Source: Phenylobacterium sp. (GTDB lineage: Bacteria > Pseudomonadota > Alphaproteobacteria > Caulobacterales > Caulobacteraceae). From it: a stretch of DNA of 64,000 nucleotides. The stretch's first letter is position 1. Each line of letters begins with the position of its first letter. Under the pieces are notes generated by a model, which saw only the letters and a list, made by a program, of their open reading frames with translations, ran no database searches and had not been told where the DNA came from. Below, in pieces: positions 31,708-40,166 of this stretch. The stretch spans positions 149,161 to 213,160 of the forward strand of contig SSMU01000011.1 of NCBI GenBank assembly GCA_004799545.1, in the 5' to 3' direction. The position numbers and the translations under genes were made by a program.

Positions 31708-32406
31708 CTATTGGGCCGGCGCCTCTTTCGGCCGGACCACGAAATTCTGGTTCCGATAGCGGGGGAAGGCGAAGGCCACCTCGTAGTCGTGGTCGGCGAG
31801 CCAGGTCTGGAAGGCGCGCTCGTTCTCGTTGTCCACCTCGATGAACATCGGCGGGCGCGAGGCGGCGATGGTCTGTTCCAGGCCCGCGAGGACCGCGATC
31901 TCCTGGCCCTCCACGTCGATCTTTATGAAGTCGATGCGGCGGCCGGCGAACAGGCTGTCGCCGGCGACGAGTTTCAACGGGCCGTCGTCCTTGAGGACCA
32001 TCTTGGTGCCGCCGAGGTTGTTGGGCGGCGTCGAGGGCTCGGCCTTGCGCTCCTGGTCGGAGAGGCCGACCCCGAGGTGGGAGGTGTCGAGGTCGAGGCG
32101 GTTCAACAGCAGGTTCAGCCGCAGCAGGACGAGGGCCTGGGGGTTGGGCTCGATGACGATGACCGCGCCCGGATCGCAGTGCTTGGCGACGTAGATGGCG
32201 TGGTTGCCGACGTTGGCTCCGACATCGAGGAAGACGCCGCCGGGCTTCAGGTGGCGTTCGATGACCGCCAGGTGCTCTTCCTCATAGAAGGCGCCGTTCA
32301 GGTGGGCGTTCTGGATGATGTCCATGAGGTTGCGCACGAAGAACCGCGTCGCCTTCCCGCGGAAGCCGAACTCGCAGACCATGCCCGGCGTGAGGGTGGC
32401 GGGCAT
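31708..32406 (-). CDS. FkbM family methyltransferase within the phage block
   Basis: A 232-residue SAM-dependent methyltransferase: VFLDVGANVGNHAIYVAKH (SAM loop), VIVIEPNPQALVLLRLNLLL (acidic strand-2 end), then DFIKIDVEGQEIAVLAGLE. It lies antisense to the late operon between coat and adaptor, the usual place for a phage moron. CAGGAG before 32406 favours this start over the longer frame to 32568. It may modify host surface sugar and block superinfection. It is distantly similar to the FkbM protein at 3981-4754. Confidence 0.88.
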   Translation of the reverse strand: MPATLTPGMVCEFGFRGKATRFFVRNLMDIIQNAHLNGAFYEEEHLAVIERHLKPGGVFLDVGANVGNHAIYVAKHCDPGAVIVIEPNPQALVLLRLNLLLNRLDLDTSHLGVGLSDQERKAEPSTPPNNLGGTKMVLKDDGPLKLVAGDSLFAGRRIDFIKIDVEGQEIAVLAGLEQTIAASRPPMFIEVDNENERAFQTWLADHDYEVAFAFPRYRNQNFVVRPKEAPAQ

Positions 32407-32557
32407 CTCGATCTCCTGATGTCGCGAACCGGGCGGCCGGACCGCATGGCCCATAGCATGGGCCGCGGCGGGTTTGCCAAGCGCGCCGACCAGACTCGCA
32501 GCCTTCGACGTTTCAAGCGCCGCCTCCGGGCGGCTTTTCTCTTGCCGGATCACACAC

Positions 32558-33199
32558 ATGGCGATCACGACCTATGCCGAGCTGCAGGCGGCGGCGGCCA
32601 ACTGGCTGGTGCGCGCGGACCTGACGGCGCGGATCCCGGAGTTCATCACCCTGGCCGAGGCGCGGCTGGGCCGCGCGCTGCGCACGCGCCTGGCGGAGGT
32701 GGAGCAGTCGCTGACCGGGACGATCGGGTCGCGGACCCTGCCGCTGCCGGCGAGCTTCGCCGAGCCGCTGGCCCTGTGGATCGTGCATGGCGACGGGACC
32801 CGACGGCCCTTGCGGTTCGTGGAGCCGAGCCTGCTGGGCGTGGTCAGCCTGCGCGGCGAGCCGGTGGTGTGGAGCATCGACGGCGCGAACCTCGCCTTCG
32901 ATCGCCCGTGCGACCAGGCCTACGGGTTCACCCTGCGGATGCTGCCGGCCTTCCAGCTGTCGGACGCCTCGCCGAGCAACGCCCTGCTGGCCAGCTATCC
33001 GGACGCCTATCTGTTCGCGACGCTCTGCGAGGCCGCGCCCTTCCTGCGCGACGCCGACCTGGCGCAAGCCTACGAGACCAAGCTCGAGCTGGCGCTCGCC
33101 GAGATCAACACCAAGGAGGCGCGGAGCCGCCGGCCTGGCGCCCTGGCCACCGACCTGCCGCAGCCGCGCGCGGCGTTCGACATCGTGCGGGGCGCCTGA
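32558..33199 (+). CDS. Phage head-tail adaptor (gp4/gp6-like)
   Basis: A 213-residue protein. The start MAITTYAELQAAAANWLVR, then LTARIPEFITLAEARLGRAL is the hallmark of short-tailed-phage adaptor proteins that bind under the portal and begin tail assembly. The rest is helical (FATLCEAAPFLRDADLAQAY). It follows the coat gene as in P22-like phages, apart from the inserted FkbM gene. It overlaps the next gene by one base. Confidence 0.82.
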   Translation: MAITTYAELQAAAANWLVRADLTARIPEFITLAEARLGRALRTRLAEVEQSLTGTIGSRTLPLPASFAEPLALWIVHGDGTRRPLRFVEPSLLGVVSLRGEPVVWSIDGANLAFDRPCDQAYGFTLRMLPAFQLSDASPSNALLASYPDAYLFATLCEAAPFLRDADLAQAYETKLELALAEINTKEARSRRPGALATDLPQPRAAFDIVRGA

Positions 33200-33444
33200 T
33201 GCTGCTGCCGATCGGGCCCGATGTGTCGGCGCCGCTTCGCGCGCTGCTAAAGTCCCTACGCGACGCCATCGAGGCGCTGCAGGTCCCGGCCGAGCCGAAG
33301 CGGGTGTTCGTGGTGGCCCGCAGTGGCCTGCCCCCCGCCGCCGCCTATCAAAACTGCGTCGTCCTGGTGAGCGACCTCAACATCCTCGCCCACTCCGACG
33401 GCGCGCACTGGATCCGCCAAGATACGGGAGCCGTGATCGTCTGA
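33199..33444 (+). CDS. Small phage tail-region protein
   Basis: An 81-residue protein (MLLPIGPDVSAPLRALLKSL start) with a helical first half and a beta-rich second half (RVFVVARSGLPPAAAYQNCV, ending HWIRQDTGAVIV). The AAAYQNCVVLVSDLNILAHS, then DGAHW pattern is frequent in phage structural proteins that decorate the tail. One-base overlaps with the genes on both sides indicate one transcript. Confidence 0.7.
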   Translation: MLLPIGPDVSAPLRALLKSLRDAIEALQVPAEPKRVFVVARSGLPPAAAYQNCVVLVSDLNILAHSDGAHWIRQDTGAVIV

Positions 33445-34103
33445 TGCCTTCTTCCTGGTCCTCCTCGCTTCGGTTCGAACTGCAGTTCACCGGCGAGAAC
33501 ATCAACCTGTGGGGCGACAAGCTGAACGCCGTCCTGCAGCACGCCGACTATGCGGTCGCGGGCTGGCTGACCAAGCCGCTGACCGCCAACGTCGCGCTCA
33601 GCACCGCCAACGCCGGCGACGACGAGGGGCGCACGGCGATGCTCAAGTTCACCGGGGCGGGGCCGTTCGCGGTGACCCTCCCGTCGGTGAGCAAGGCCTA
33701 CGACGTCTGGAACGCTTGCGCCGGCGCGCTGAGCCTCACCACCGGGGCGGGGGCCGTGGCCGTGGTCCAGCCGGGGGAGAAGGTCCGGCTGATCTGCGAC
33801 GGGGCGAACGTCTACCGGGTGCAGCCCACCGACTTCGCCGCCCAACGGATCACCTCGCTCGCCGATCCGACGAGCAACCAGGACGCCGCCACCAAGGCCT
33901 ATGTGGACAACACCGCCTTCGCCGCCAACGCCGGCATTCTGCCAGGGCAGGGCGGCAACGCGGGCAAGGTGCTGAAGACCGACGGGACGACGCCGTCCTG
34001 GCAGGCGCTGAGCACCGCCGACCTCGCCAACTACGCCACCGATCAAGCAACCCGTGCGACCGCCGCCACCGCCCTGGCCGTGGCGTTCGCCATCGCGCTC
34101 TAG
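33444..34103 (+). CDS. Phage tail or fibre protein
   Basis: A 219-residue beta-rich protein. LRFELQFTGENINLWGDKLN, then AVLQHADYAVAGW is a common N-terminus of phage tail proteins, and the later LADPTSNQDAATKAYVDN is the collagen-like/fibre repeat start of tail fibres. The C-terminus is Ala/Thr-rich (ATDQATRATAATALAVAFA). It is probably a short fibre. It is translationally coupled to the gene before it. Confidence 0.78.
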   Translation: MPSSWSSSLRFELQFTGENINLWGDKLNAVLQHADYAVAGWLTKPLTANVALSTANAGDDEGRTAMLKFTGAGPFAVTLPSVSKAYDVWNACAGALSLTTGAGAVAVVQPGEKVRLICDGANVYRVQPTDFAAQRITSLADPTSNQDAATKAYVDNTAFAANAGILPGQGGNAGKVLKTDGTTPSWQALSTADLANYATDQATRATAATALAVAFAIAL

Positions 34104-34114
34104 GAGCCCCACAG

Positions 34115-34525
34115 ATGCCGGTTACAGCCAACTCGATCATCACGCCGCAGGCCGTAAGGAGCGCCAACGCCGTCTGCACGGCGGCCAAAACGACCTATGG
34201 AGACAGCACCAACGCCGTGAAGCTGCTGACGCCCGGCGCGAACGGCTCTGTGCTCTACGGCCTGAAGGCCCTGCCGCGGGCGACCGTCACGGCGACGCAG
34301 TTGCAGCTCTACAGGTCGCCCGACAACGGCACGACCATGTACCTGATCAACTCGGCCTTGATGGCGGCTTACACCATGGCGCAGACCACCGCCGCGCCGG
34401 TGACGGACTTCGGGTACTCCGAGAGCACCCCGCTACGGGTGAACTCCGCAGACACGCTGTGGGTGGGGATCGGCGTTGCCCTCGCAGGCGGCATCGCCTT
34501 CGACGCGCAAGTCGAGGACCTCTGA
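34115..34525 (+). CDS. Phage structural protein, unknown
   Basis: A 136-residue soluble protein rich in Thr and Ala (MPVTANSIITPQAVRSANAV start; KTTYGDSTNAVKLLTPG; ATQLQLYRSPDNGTTMYL). It looks like a beta-sandwich virion protein. One-base overlap with the next gene and place between fibre and Gly-rich spike suggest a receptor-binding assembly part. No family is recognised. Confidence 0.65.
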   Translation: MPVTANSIITPQAVRSANAVCTAAKTTYGDSTNAVKLLTPGANGSVLYGLKALPRATVTATQLQLYRSPDNGTTMYLINSALMAAYTMAQTTAAPVTDFGYSESTPLRVNSADTLWVGIGVALAGGIAFDAQVEDL

Positions 34526-35220
34526 TGCCGAAGGGGATCGGTCGTCAGGGCATTGCCGGCCGGCCCGGTGTTGGCGAGCGGCAGATCGGGCACGGCTATG
34601 GGCCGGGGATCGGCGGCGTGCTGTCGTTCTACCTTTCCCAGTCGACCAGCCCAACGACGCTTACGCCGGGCGTGCGGGGCATCCTGTACCTGTTCGGCTA
34701 CGGCGGCGGAGCTGGCGGCTCCAGTGGCGGTACGAATGGCGGCGGCGGTGGGTCTGCCGGCTTCGTCGCCATGCGGGTTACGGCGGCGACGGTGATCACT
34801 CATAGCCTCGCCGTGTTAGCTTCAGCGGCCACGGACGGCAACGCCTCGGTCGTCACCGTAGATGGCCGTACCTTCACGGCCGGCGGCGGTTTCGCTAACG
34901 GCCAGGGCGGTCAAGCGGTCGGGTTTGACATCAACCGCACCGGCGGCGCGTCTGGCGCCGCAGGCCCAAACGGCGGCTCGGCCGGAACGACCTCGGGCTC
35001 TCAAGTCGGCGGCGGCGGCTGCGCAGGCTTCCTCGACCAGCTTGGCGGCGCGGGCTTCAACGCTCAGTTGCCGATGCTGTCGAACGGCGGAAATGGCAAC
35101 AGCAGCGGCACGGGCGGAAGCTCGACCTTTGGATCGGGGGGCGGCGCCGGCTCAACCTCGGGCGGCAGCGGCGGCAAGGGCACGATCTTCTTCATGATTG
35201 TGCAGGACGTGGCGAAGTGA
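34525..35220 (+). CDS. Glycine-rich phage tail protein
   Basis: A 231-residue protein of which the middle and C-terminal parts are dominated by Gly, Ser and Asn (GYGGGAGGSSGGTNGGGGGS; NGGNGNSSGTGGSS). Such polyglycine-helix bundles form the distal, host-binding domain of some tail-fibre adhesins, where loops at the ends set receptor specificity. The N-terminus (MPKGIGRQGIAGRPGVGER) is basic. It ends with FFMIVQDVAK. Base usage is less GC-biased than that of the neighbours, fitting rapid exchange of adhesins. Confidence 0.75.
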   Translation: MPKGIGRQGIAGRPGVGERQIGHGYGPGIGGVLSFYLSQSTSPTTLTPGVRGILYLFGYGGGAGGSSGGTNGGGGGSAGFVAMRVTAATVITHSLAVLASAATDGNASVVTVDGRTFTAGGGFANGQGGQAVGFDINRTGGASGAAGPNGGSAGTTSGSQVGGGGCAGFLDQLGGAGFNAQLPMLSNGGNGNSSGTGGSSTFGSGGGAGSTSGGSGGKGTIFFMIVQDVAK

Positions 35221-35225
35221 GCCGC

Positions 35226-35867
35226 CTAGCGCCTTCGGTAGACGGACAGCGCATCCCGCGAGCCAGGGAATTGCGGGATAGCGACCGTGTGCGCCAGGTC
35301 GAAGCGCGTCGCAAGGTAGCGGTAGAGGCCGGGCGAGCCGGTGACACCACCCTTCGGCTCGCCCACCAGGGCGAAGACATTCTTCGCGCAGCGTGCCGCA
35401 CCCAGCGCCCACGGCTCACCGGGTGTCGGCCAGGAGCAGAGGACGGCGCGATGCGGGAAGGCCCTAACCGCTTCGACGGCTGTCATCTGTCGAACGGCGA
35501 AATGGCGACCAGCGTGGAAGCCGTAGCCGATGTTGCCTTCGGCCAGAGCATCAGTCGCGATGACATCGCAGCCAGCCGCTGCGAGTATCGCGGACCAGTA
35601 ACCAGACCCAGCGCCGACTTCGAGCAGCGGACCGAGACGCGCCAGGGCGTCAACCGCCTCGGCACATGGGATTGCAAAGCCCCACTCGCGGTTGAACGCC
35701 TTCCTGACCGTGCCGAAGTCCGCTGCTTCGAACCACGCCAAGGGCGGCGCGCGGCCGGATCGAACCCACTCGCCCATGGCGCCCAGCGGGCTCGCCGCGA
35801 GCCGCAGCGCGTCGGCCTCGCGCCAAGCGGCACGCGCAATCGCGATGGTCTCCTCGACGCTGCTCAT
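35226..35867 (-). CDS. SAM-dependent methyltransferase-like protein
   Basis: A 213-residue protein with a class I methyltransferase core: GPLLEVGAGSGYWSAILAAAG near residue 80, GCDVIATDALAEGN, then VLCSWPTPGEPWALGAARC. It is antisense to the tail operon, again a moron-like position. A damaged relative lies just upstream at 36041-36160. The substrate is unknown; methylation of host or phage products is possible. Confidence 0.75.
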   Translation of the reverse strand: MSSVEETIAIARAAWREADALRLAASPLGAMGEWVRSGRAPPLAWFEAADFGTVRKAFNREWGFAIPCAEAVDALARLGPLLEVGAGSGYWSAILAAAGCDVIATDALAEGNIGYGFHAGRHFAVRQMTAVEAVRAFPHRAVLCSWPTPGEPWALGAARCAKNVFALVGEPKGGVTGSPGLYRYLATRFDLAHTVAIPQFPGSRDALSVYRRR

Positions 35868-35896
35868 CGGATCACCTTAGCACGAGGTGCGGCGCG

Positions 35897-36049
35897 ATGG
35901 CCCACCAGCGCAAGCTCTCGTCCGATCAGAGCGACATCGGCGCCCCGGCTCCGCTCCCGGCTGAGCTGCAAGACTTGGACGATGCGACGCTGGCCGATCT
36001 GTCGGCTGGCGTGAACTCGTGCCCGGACGCCTACGCCGGCCGAGGCTGA
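35897..36049 (+). CDS. Tentative 50-residue protein
   Basis: A short frame (MAHQRKLSSDQSDIGAPAPL start, ending DAYAGRG) with GAGGTG eight bases before the ATG. It lies over the antisense tail of the damaged methyltransferase, so it may be fortuitous. No family is recognised. Confidence 0.3.
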   Translation: MAHQRKLSSDQSDIGAPAPLPAELQDLDDATLADLSAGVNSCPDAYAGRG

Positions 36050-36160
36050 GAACCCGTAGCCGATTGCTGTCCCGCGCATTGGACGGTGGCGATCACGGAT
36101 CGCCCCCTTCGGTGAGCAACGCCGACCCATAGCCCGAGCCAGCACCGGATCTAAGGACAC
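36041..36160 (-). pseudogene. Remnant of a methyltransferase gene
   Basis: Read on the minus strand, three frames together give GAGSGYGSALLTEGGDP, then VIATVQ, then AIGYGFSA. These line up in order with VGAGSGYWSAILAAAG, DVIATDA and NIGYGFHAG of the intact methyltransferase 200-900 bases away. At least two frame changes and a stop interrupt it, so it is a decayed relative or partial duplicate. Confidence 0.55.
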
Positions 36161-36164
36161 CCAG

Positions 36165-37697
36165 ATGCATATTCCCCTGGACCTGCCTCCGGGCTTGAAC
36201 GGTGACGACACGAGCTTCGCCGGCTCGGGCCGCTGGGCGGATGGGTCGAACGTGCGGTTCCGGCTGGGCCGGGCGCAGGTGATCGGGGGCTGGGAGAGCC
36301 TGACGGCGAGCCCGCTGGCCGGGGTTTGCCGCAGCGCCTTCCCGTGGACCGACAATGCAGCGGTGCTGAACATCGCGTTCGGGACCCATACGAAGCTGCA
36401 GCTGTGGCAGGGCGGGGCGCTGTTCGACATCACGCCGTCGAGCGGATTCGCGGCCGGCGCCATCGATGGCGCAGCGAGCGCGGGGTATGGGACGGGCGCC
36501 CTTGGGGTCGGCGGCTACGGCCTGCCGTCCACGGGGGACTATTTCCCGCTCACCTGGTCCATGGCGGCGTGGGGGCAGAACCTGCTGGCCTGTCCGCGCA
36601 ACCAGACGATCTTCGCCTGGACAAACGCCACCGCCAGCCCGGCGGCGGCCCTGGCGAACGCGCCGGCCAACGTGACCCACATGCTCGTGGCGCCTCTGAA
36701 CGGCGGCTACCAAGTGTTCGCCCTGGGCTGCAACGAGGAGGTCTCGGGCGTCTTTAATCCGCTCTGCATCCGGCACTCATCGATCCGCGACAACACCCAG
36801 TGGAGCACGAGCGCCTCGGGCTCGACCTCGCGGGAATATGTGTTGACCGGCGGCGGCCGGATCGTCGCCGGCCGGATGGCCGGGCCCTACATGCTGGTCT
36901 GGACCAGCGACGCCTTGTTCCTGGGGACCTATGTCGGGGCCTTGGATCAGCCCTGGCGGTTCGATCGCGTCGGCCGCAACTGCGGGCTGGTGGGCCCGAA
37001 CGCCGCGGTGGTGGTCGGCCAGACGGCCTTCTGGGTGAGCCCGGACCGGCAGTTCTACAGCTATGCGGTGGGCGGCGAGCCGGAACCGGTGGCCTGTTCG
37101 ATCCGCCAGGACTTCGCCGAGAACCTGGCGGCGAGCCAGGGCGACAAGGTCACGGCGTCGTCCAACGCAGAGTTCGGCGAGGTGCGGTTCGACTATCCGG
37201 ACAGCCGCGACGGCTATGAGAACAGCCGCTATGTGGCGCTGTGCGTCGCAGGGCCGGACGCGGGATCCTGGCATCGCGGGATCATGGCGCGCACGGCGTT
37301 CGTCGACGCGGGACCCTCGGCGTTCCCGGTCGGTGTGACCTTTCAGGGCGCGGTCTATTTCCACGAGAAGGGCCATTCGGCCGACGGCGGAGCTTTCGCC
37401 TGGTTCATCGAGACGGCGGACAGCTATCTCGACCCCGAGAGGGGCCTGCTGGCGCGCGGCCTGTGGCCGGACTTCAAGGAACAGGTCGGCCCGGTGACGG
37501 TGACCGTGACGGCGCGGGCGCAGCCGCAGGGCGCCTCGCAGACCTATGCCGCGCCGGCCATGGCGCCGGATGACGCCAAGGCGGACCTGCTGATTACCGG
37601 GCGGCTATTCAAGGTGCGGTTCGCGGGATCGAGCGCGCCGACGGCCTGCCGGATCGGCAAGCCGGTGTTCGATGTGGTCCAGACGGGACTGCTGTGA
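36165..37697 (+). CDS. P22 gp10-like DNA-stabilisation (tail hub) protein
   Basis: A 510-residue protein with the pattern of P22 packaged-DNA stabilisation protein gp10: MHIPLDLPPGLNGDDTSFAG, then GRWADGSNVRFRLGRAQVIG, GVCRSAFPWTDNAAVLNIAF, SVFNPLCIRHS-type turns (SGVFNPLCIRHSSIRDNTQW), and DQPWRFDRVGRNCGLVGPNA. It binds below the adaptor ring and plugs the head. Mostly beta structure. AAGGA precedes the ATG. It overlaps the following GTG-started gene by four bases. Confidence 0.85.
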   Translation: MHIPLDLPPGLNGDDTSFAGSGRWADGSNVRFRLGRAQVIGGWESLTASPLAGVCRSAFPWTDNAAVLNIAFGTHTKLQLWQGGALFDITPSSGFAAGAIDGAASAGYGTGALGVGGYGLPSTGDYFPLTWSMAAWGQNLLACPRNQTIFAWTNATASPAAALANAPANVTHMLVAPLNGGYQVFALGCNEEVSGVFNPLCIRHSSIRDNTQWSTSASGSTSREYVLTGGGRIVAGRMAGPYMLVWTSDALFLGTYVGALDQPWRFDRVGRNCGLVGPNAAVVVGQTAFWVSPDRQFYSYAVGGEPEPVACSIRQDFAENLAASQGDKVTASSNAEFGEVRFDYPDSRDGYENSRYVALCVAGPDAGSWHRGIMARTAFVDAGPSAFPVGVTFQGAVYFHEKGHSADGGAFAWFIETADSYLDPERGLLARGLWPDFKEQVGPVTVTVTARAQPQGASQTYAAPAMAPDDAKADLLITGRLFKVRFAGSSAPTACRIGKPVFDVVQTGLL

Positions 37698-38062
37698 GTT
37701 TCGAGACTGCGTGGGCGCATAGCGCGTCGTGGTTGGCCGCGGCCCTGGCTCACGCCGGCGACACCCATCGGCTCGAAGATGTGCGGGCCCTGATCGGGCG
37801 TGGCGCGGCGCAACTCTGGACAGCGCCGGCCGCCGCGGCGGTGACCATGATCGAGGACGACCCGGAAGAACGGCGCCTGCTGGTGTGGCTGGCAGGCGGG
37901 GACTTGCGGACACTGATCGTGGAGATGCTGCCTCAAGCGGAGGATTGGGCCCGGGCGCAAGGCTGCCGGCGGATGCTGGTGCTCGGCCGGCCGGGTTGGG
38001 AACGGGCGATGAAGCCCATGGGATACGCGCCCCTGGCGCGGGTGATCGCAAAGGATTTGTAG
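37694..38062 (+). CDS. Small phage protein, GNAT-like fold
   Basis: A 122-residue protein (MSFETAWAHSASWLAAALAH start). The C-terminal half (AEDWARAQGCRRMLVLGRPG, then WERAMKPMGYAPLARVIAK) has the helix and strand end of GNAT acyltransferases, as in phage proteins often placed after gp10. The acetyl-CoA loop is not clear, so it may not be enzymatic. GTG start, overlapping the gp10-like gene. Confidence 0.7.
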   Translation: MSFETAWAHSASWLAAALAHAGDTHRLEDVRALIGRGAAQLWTAPAAAAVTMIEDDPEERRLLVWLAGGDLRTLIVEMLPQAEDWARAQGCRRMLVLGRPGWERAMKPMGYAPLARVIAKDL

Positions 38063-39223
38063 ATGAGCCTGAAACTTGGGGGATCGACCAATTCGTCGAG
38101 CTCGAACAGCACGTCGAACACCAACACGAACTCGAATACGGTGCAGAATTCGCTGACGAATTCGAACACCAACACCAATTCGCTTTCCAACACAGGCAAC
38201 GTCAGCGCGTACAACTCGACGACCACGCCGACGGCCCCGGCCTGGGCCTCCGACCTGACGCAGAACATCGCAGGCCAGGTCGGCAACCTGACCCAGCTGA
38301 ACCCGCAAAGCTTGGTGGCGGCGGCGCAGCCCCTGCAGTGGCAGGCGGCCGCCGGGGCGACCAACCTCTCGGGCGACCCGTGGAACTTCGACACCGCGGC
38401 CAATATCACCCGGCAAGCGGCCGACACCTCATGGACGCAGCCCTATCTGAACGCCAGCGCGCCGAGCGCCTCGGGCGGCCAGGCCTCGCAGTGGGTGGGC
38501 AACTACATGGACCCCTACCTGCAGCAGGTGGTGGGTGCGACCTCCGCCGACCTCGACGCCAGTGACGGACGGGTGCGGGCGCAGCAGGCGCTCGACCTGG
38601 CGGGGTCGGGCGCGTTCGGCGGATCCGGCGCGGCGCTCACCCAGAGCATGACCGAGGGCGAATTGGCGCGGGCGCGGGCGACCAGCATCGGCCAGTTGGA
38701 GTCGCAAGGCTATCAGAGCGCGGTGAACGCCGCCGCCGGCGACGCGGACCGGGCGACCCAGGCGCAGGTCGCCAATGCGCAGATGCAGCTGCAGAGCCAA
38801 CAACAGAAGGCGCAGCTGCAACTTCAGGCGCAACAGCAACAGTTGCAGGCCGCGAACGGGCTGGTCGGCCTTTCGACGGCCTATGACGCCAATCAGCGCG
38901 CGGACATCGGCACGCAGCAGCAGGTGGGCGACGACCTTCGGAACATCAACCAGCAGCAGTTGCAGGCGCCCGTCACCAGCACCCAGCAGATCGTGGCCAT
39001 GCTGAGCGGCCTGCCGATCCAGCTGTTCACCGGCCAGCAGCAGTCCGGCACGCAGGTCGGCGGCAGCAGCACCAGCGGCTCCACGGACAGCAGCACCAAC
39101 AGCGCCACGAGCGGGACGAGCAACACGGTGGCGAGCGGGACCACGAATAGCAGCGGCAGCGGAACGAACACCGAGGTGCATGCGGGGCTGGATGTTCCTC
39201 TTCACAATCCATTCGGCCCCTGA
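38063..39223 (+). CDS. Ser/Asn/Thr- and Gln-rich virion protein
   Basis: A 386-residue protein with an unusual composition. Residues about 5-65 are almost all Asn, Ser and Thr; the middle (NPQSLVAAAQPLQWQAAAGA; YLQQVVGATSADLDASDGRV) is helical; residues about 220-275 are Gln-rich (QLQLQAQQQQLQAANGL); and residues about 325-380 are again Ser/Gly/Thr/Asn-rich. It occupies the site of ejection proteins (gp7/gp20/gp16) in P22-like phages. An internal ejection protein is the best guess. It is adjacent to its neighbours without gaps. Confidence 0.65.
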   Translation: MSLKLGGSTNSSSSNSTSNTNTNSNTVQNSLTNSNTNTNSLSNTGNVSAYNSTTTPTAPAWASDLTQNIAGQVGNLTQLNPQSLVAAAQPLQWQAAAGATNLSGDPWNFDTAANITRQAADTSWTQPYLNASAPSASGGQASQWVGNYMDPYLQQVVGATSADLDASDGRVRAQQALDLAGSGAFGGSGAALTQSMTEGELARARATSIGQLESQGYQSAVNAAAGDADRATQAQVANAQMQLQSQQQKAQLQLQAQQQQLQAANGLVGLSTAYDANQRADIGTQQQVGDDLRNINQQQLQAPVTSTQQIVAMLSGLPIQLFTGQQQSGTQVGGSSTSGSTDSSTNSATSGTSNTVASGTTNSSGSGTNTEVHAGLDVPLHNPFGP

Positions 39224-39495
39224 TGAAGCGCTCCAACTTGCCAGAGGCTGAGCGCCTGGCGGCCGTCGAGCAACGGATCGCCGATCACGAGGCTCGCTGC
39301 GAGGAGCGGCTGGCGGAGCTGCGCGCCTCGGCCACCAGCACACTCAAAGCGGTGGAGAGCCTGAAGAACCGCTTCTGGGCGATCGCGCTGGCGCTGCTCG
39401 CCTGGGCATTGGCCCAGCTTTGGTCGGCGGACCAGGCGCGCGTCGGCCGCCTCGAGGCCGCGGCGTCGCACGCGCAGGACCTTCGCCGGCTCTGA
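39223..39495 (+). CDS. Holin-like small membrane protein
   Basis: A 90-residue protein: a charged N-terminal coil (LPEAERLAAVEQRIADHEAR), one strong membrane helix (FWAIALALLAWALAQLWS, residues about 51-68) and a short basic tail. Single-helix proteins of this build just ahead of an endolysin act as holins or their partners. One-base overlap with the gene before it. Confidence 0.65.
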   Translation: MKRSNLPEAERLAAVEQRIADHEARCEERLAELRASATSTLKAVESLKNRFWAIALALLAWALAQLWSADQARVGRLEAAASHAQDLRRL

Positions 39496-39520
39496 CCCTT
39501 CGACCTCTTCGGAGACATCC

Positions 39521-40112
39521 ATGTCCCTAGCCGAAATCCGCCAGCGCGACCCCACGGCTGCGTGGGCGATCGCGCGCACCCCTGCCACTTGAAGGCGGAC
39601 TGGTGGACAACCCGCACGATCCGGGCGGCGTCACGGCCTATGGGGTTTCGCTACGCTATGCGCTCGAGACGGCGAAGATCCGGCCGGAGTTCCGAGGTTT
39701 CCTCGACGTCGACCATGATGGGACGATCGACCGTCGCGACATCGCGGGGCTGACCGCCGACGCCGCGGCGGACATCTATTTCAATGGCTGGTGGAAGCCC
39801 GGTTGGTACGGCGGGCTCACGCCCGCGCTCGTCGCCTGGAAGTGTTTCGACATCGCCGTAAACACCGGGCCGAGGCGGGCGGCCGTGCTGCTGCAATCGG
39901 CGCTCTGCTGGATCGGCGTCCCGCTGAAGATCGACGGCGAGGTAGGTCCTGCGACTCTCGACGCAGTCCAAGCGCAGGCCGAGCGGGACCAGGGGGCCTC
40001 GCTGATGGCCGCCCTGCGGACCGAACAAGCCGATTTCTACCGGCGGCTCGCGGCCACCGGGCCGAAGCTCGCGGTCTTCCTGCCGGGCTGGCTCAACCGG
40101 GCCGCCGCCTGA
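39521..40112 (+). pseudogene. GH108-type endolysin with a frameshift
   Basis: From the ATG at 39521 (good GGAGA five bases upstream) the frame reads MSLAEIRQRDPTAAWAIART and stops at 39590-39592. The endolysin continues in another frame: LEGGLVDNPHDPGGVTAYGV, then FLDVDHDGTIDRRD, IAVNTGPRRAAVLLQ and IDGEVGPATLDAVQ, ending at 40112. This is the glycosyl hydrolase 108 muramidase plus peptidoglycan-binding region. The motif Glu lies in LEGG at 39591-39593, but this second frame has a TAG at 39528 and no ATG, GTG or TTG before the Glu; the first GTG (39603) is after it. So the gene is broken near 39575-39592 unless the sequence has an error there or a frameshift is programmed. Confidence 0.75.
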
Positions 40113-40166
40113 CCCCCTATTCGTCTCTGGCCACCCGACGTGGCGCATCACGTAAAGAAGGACATC

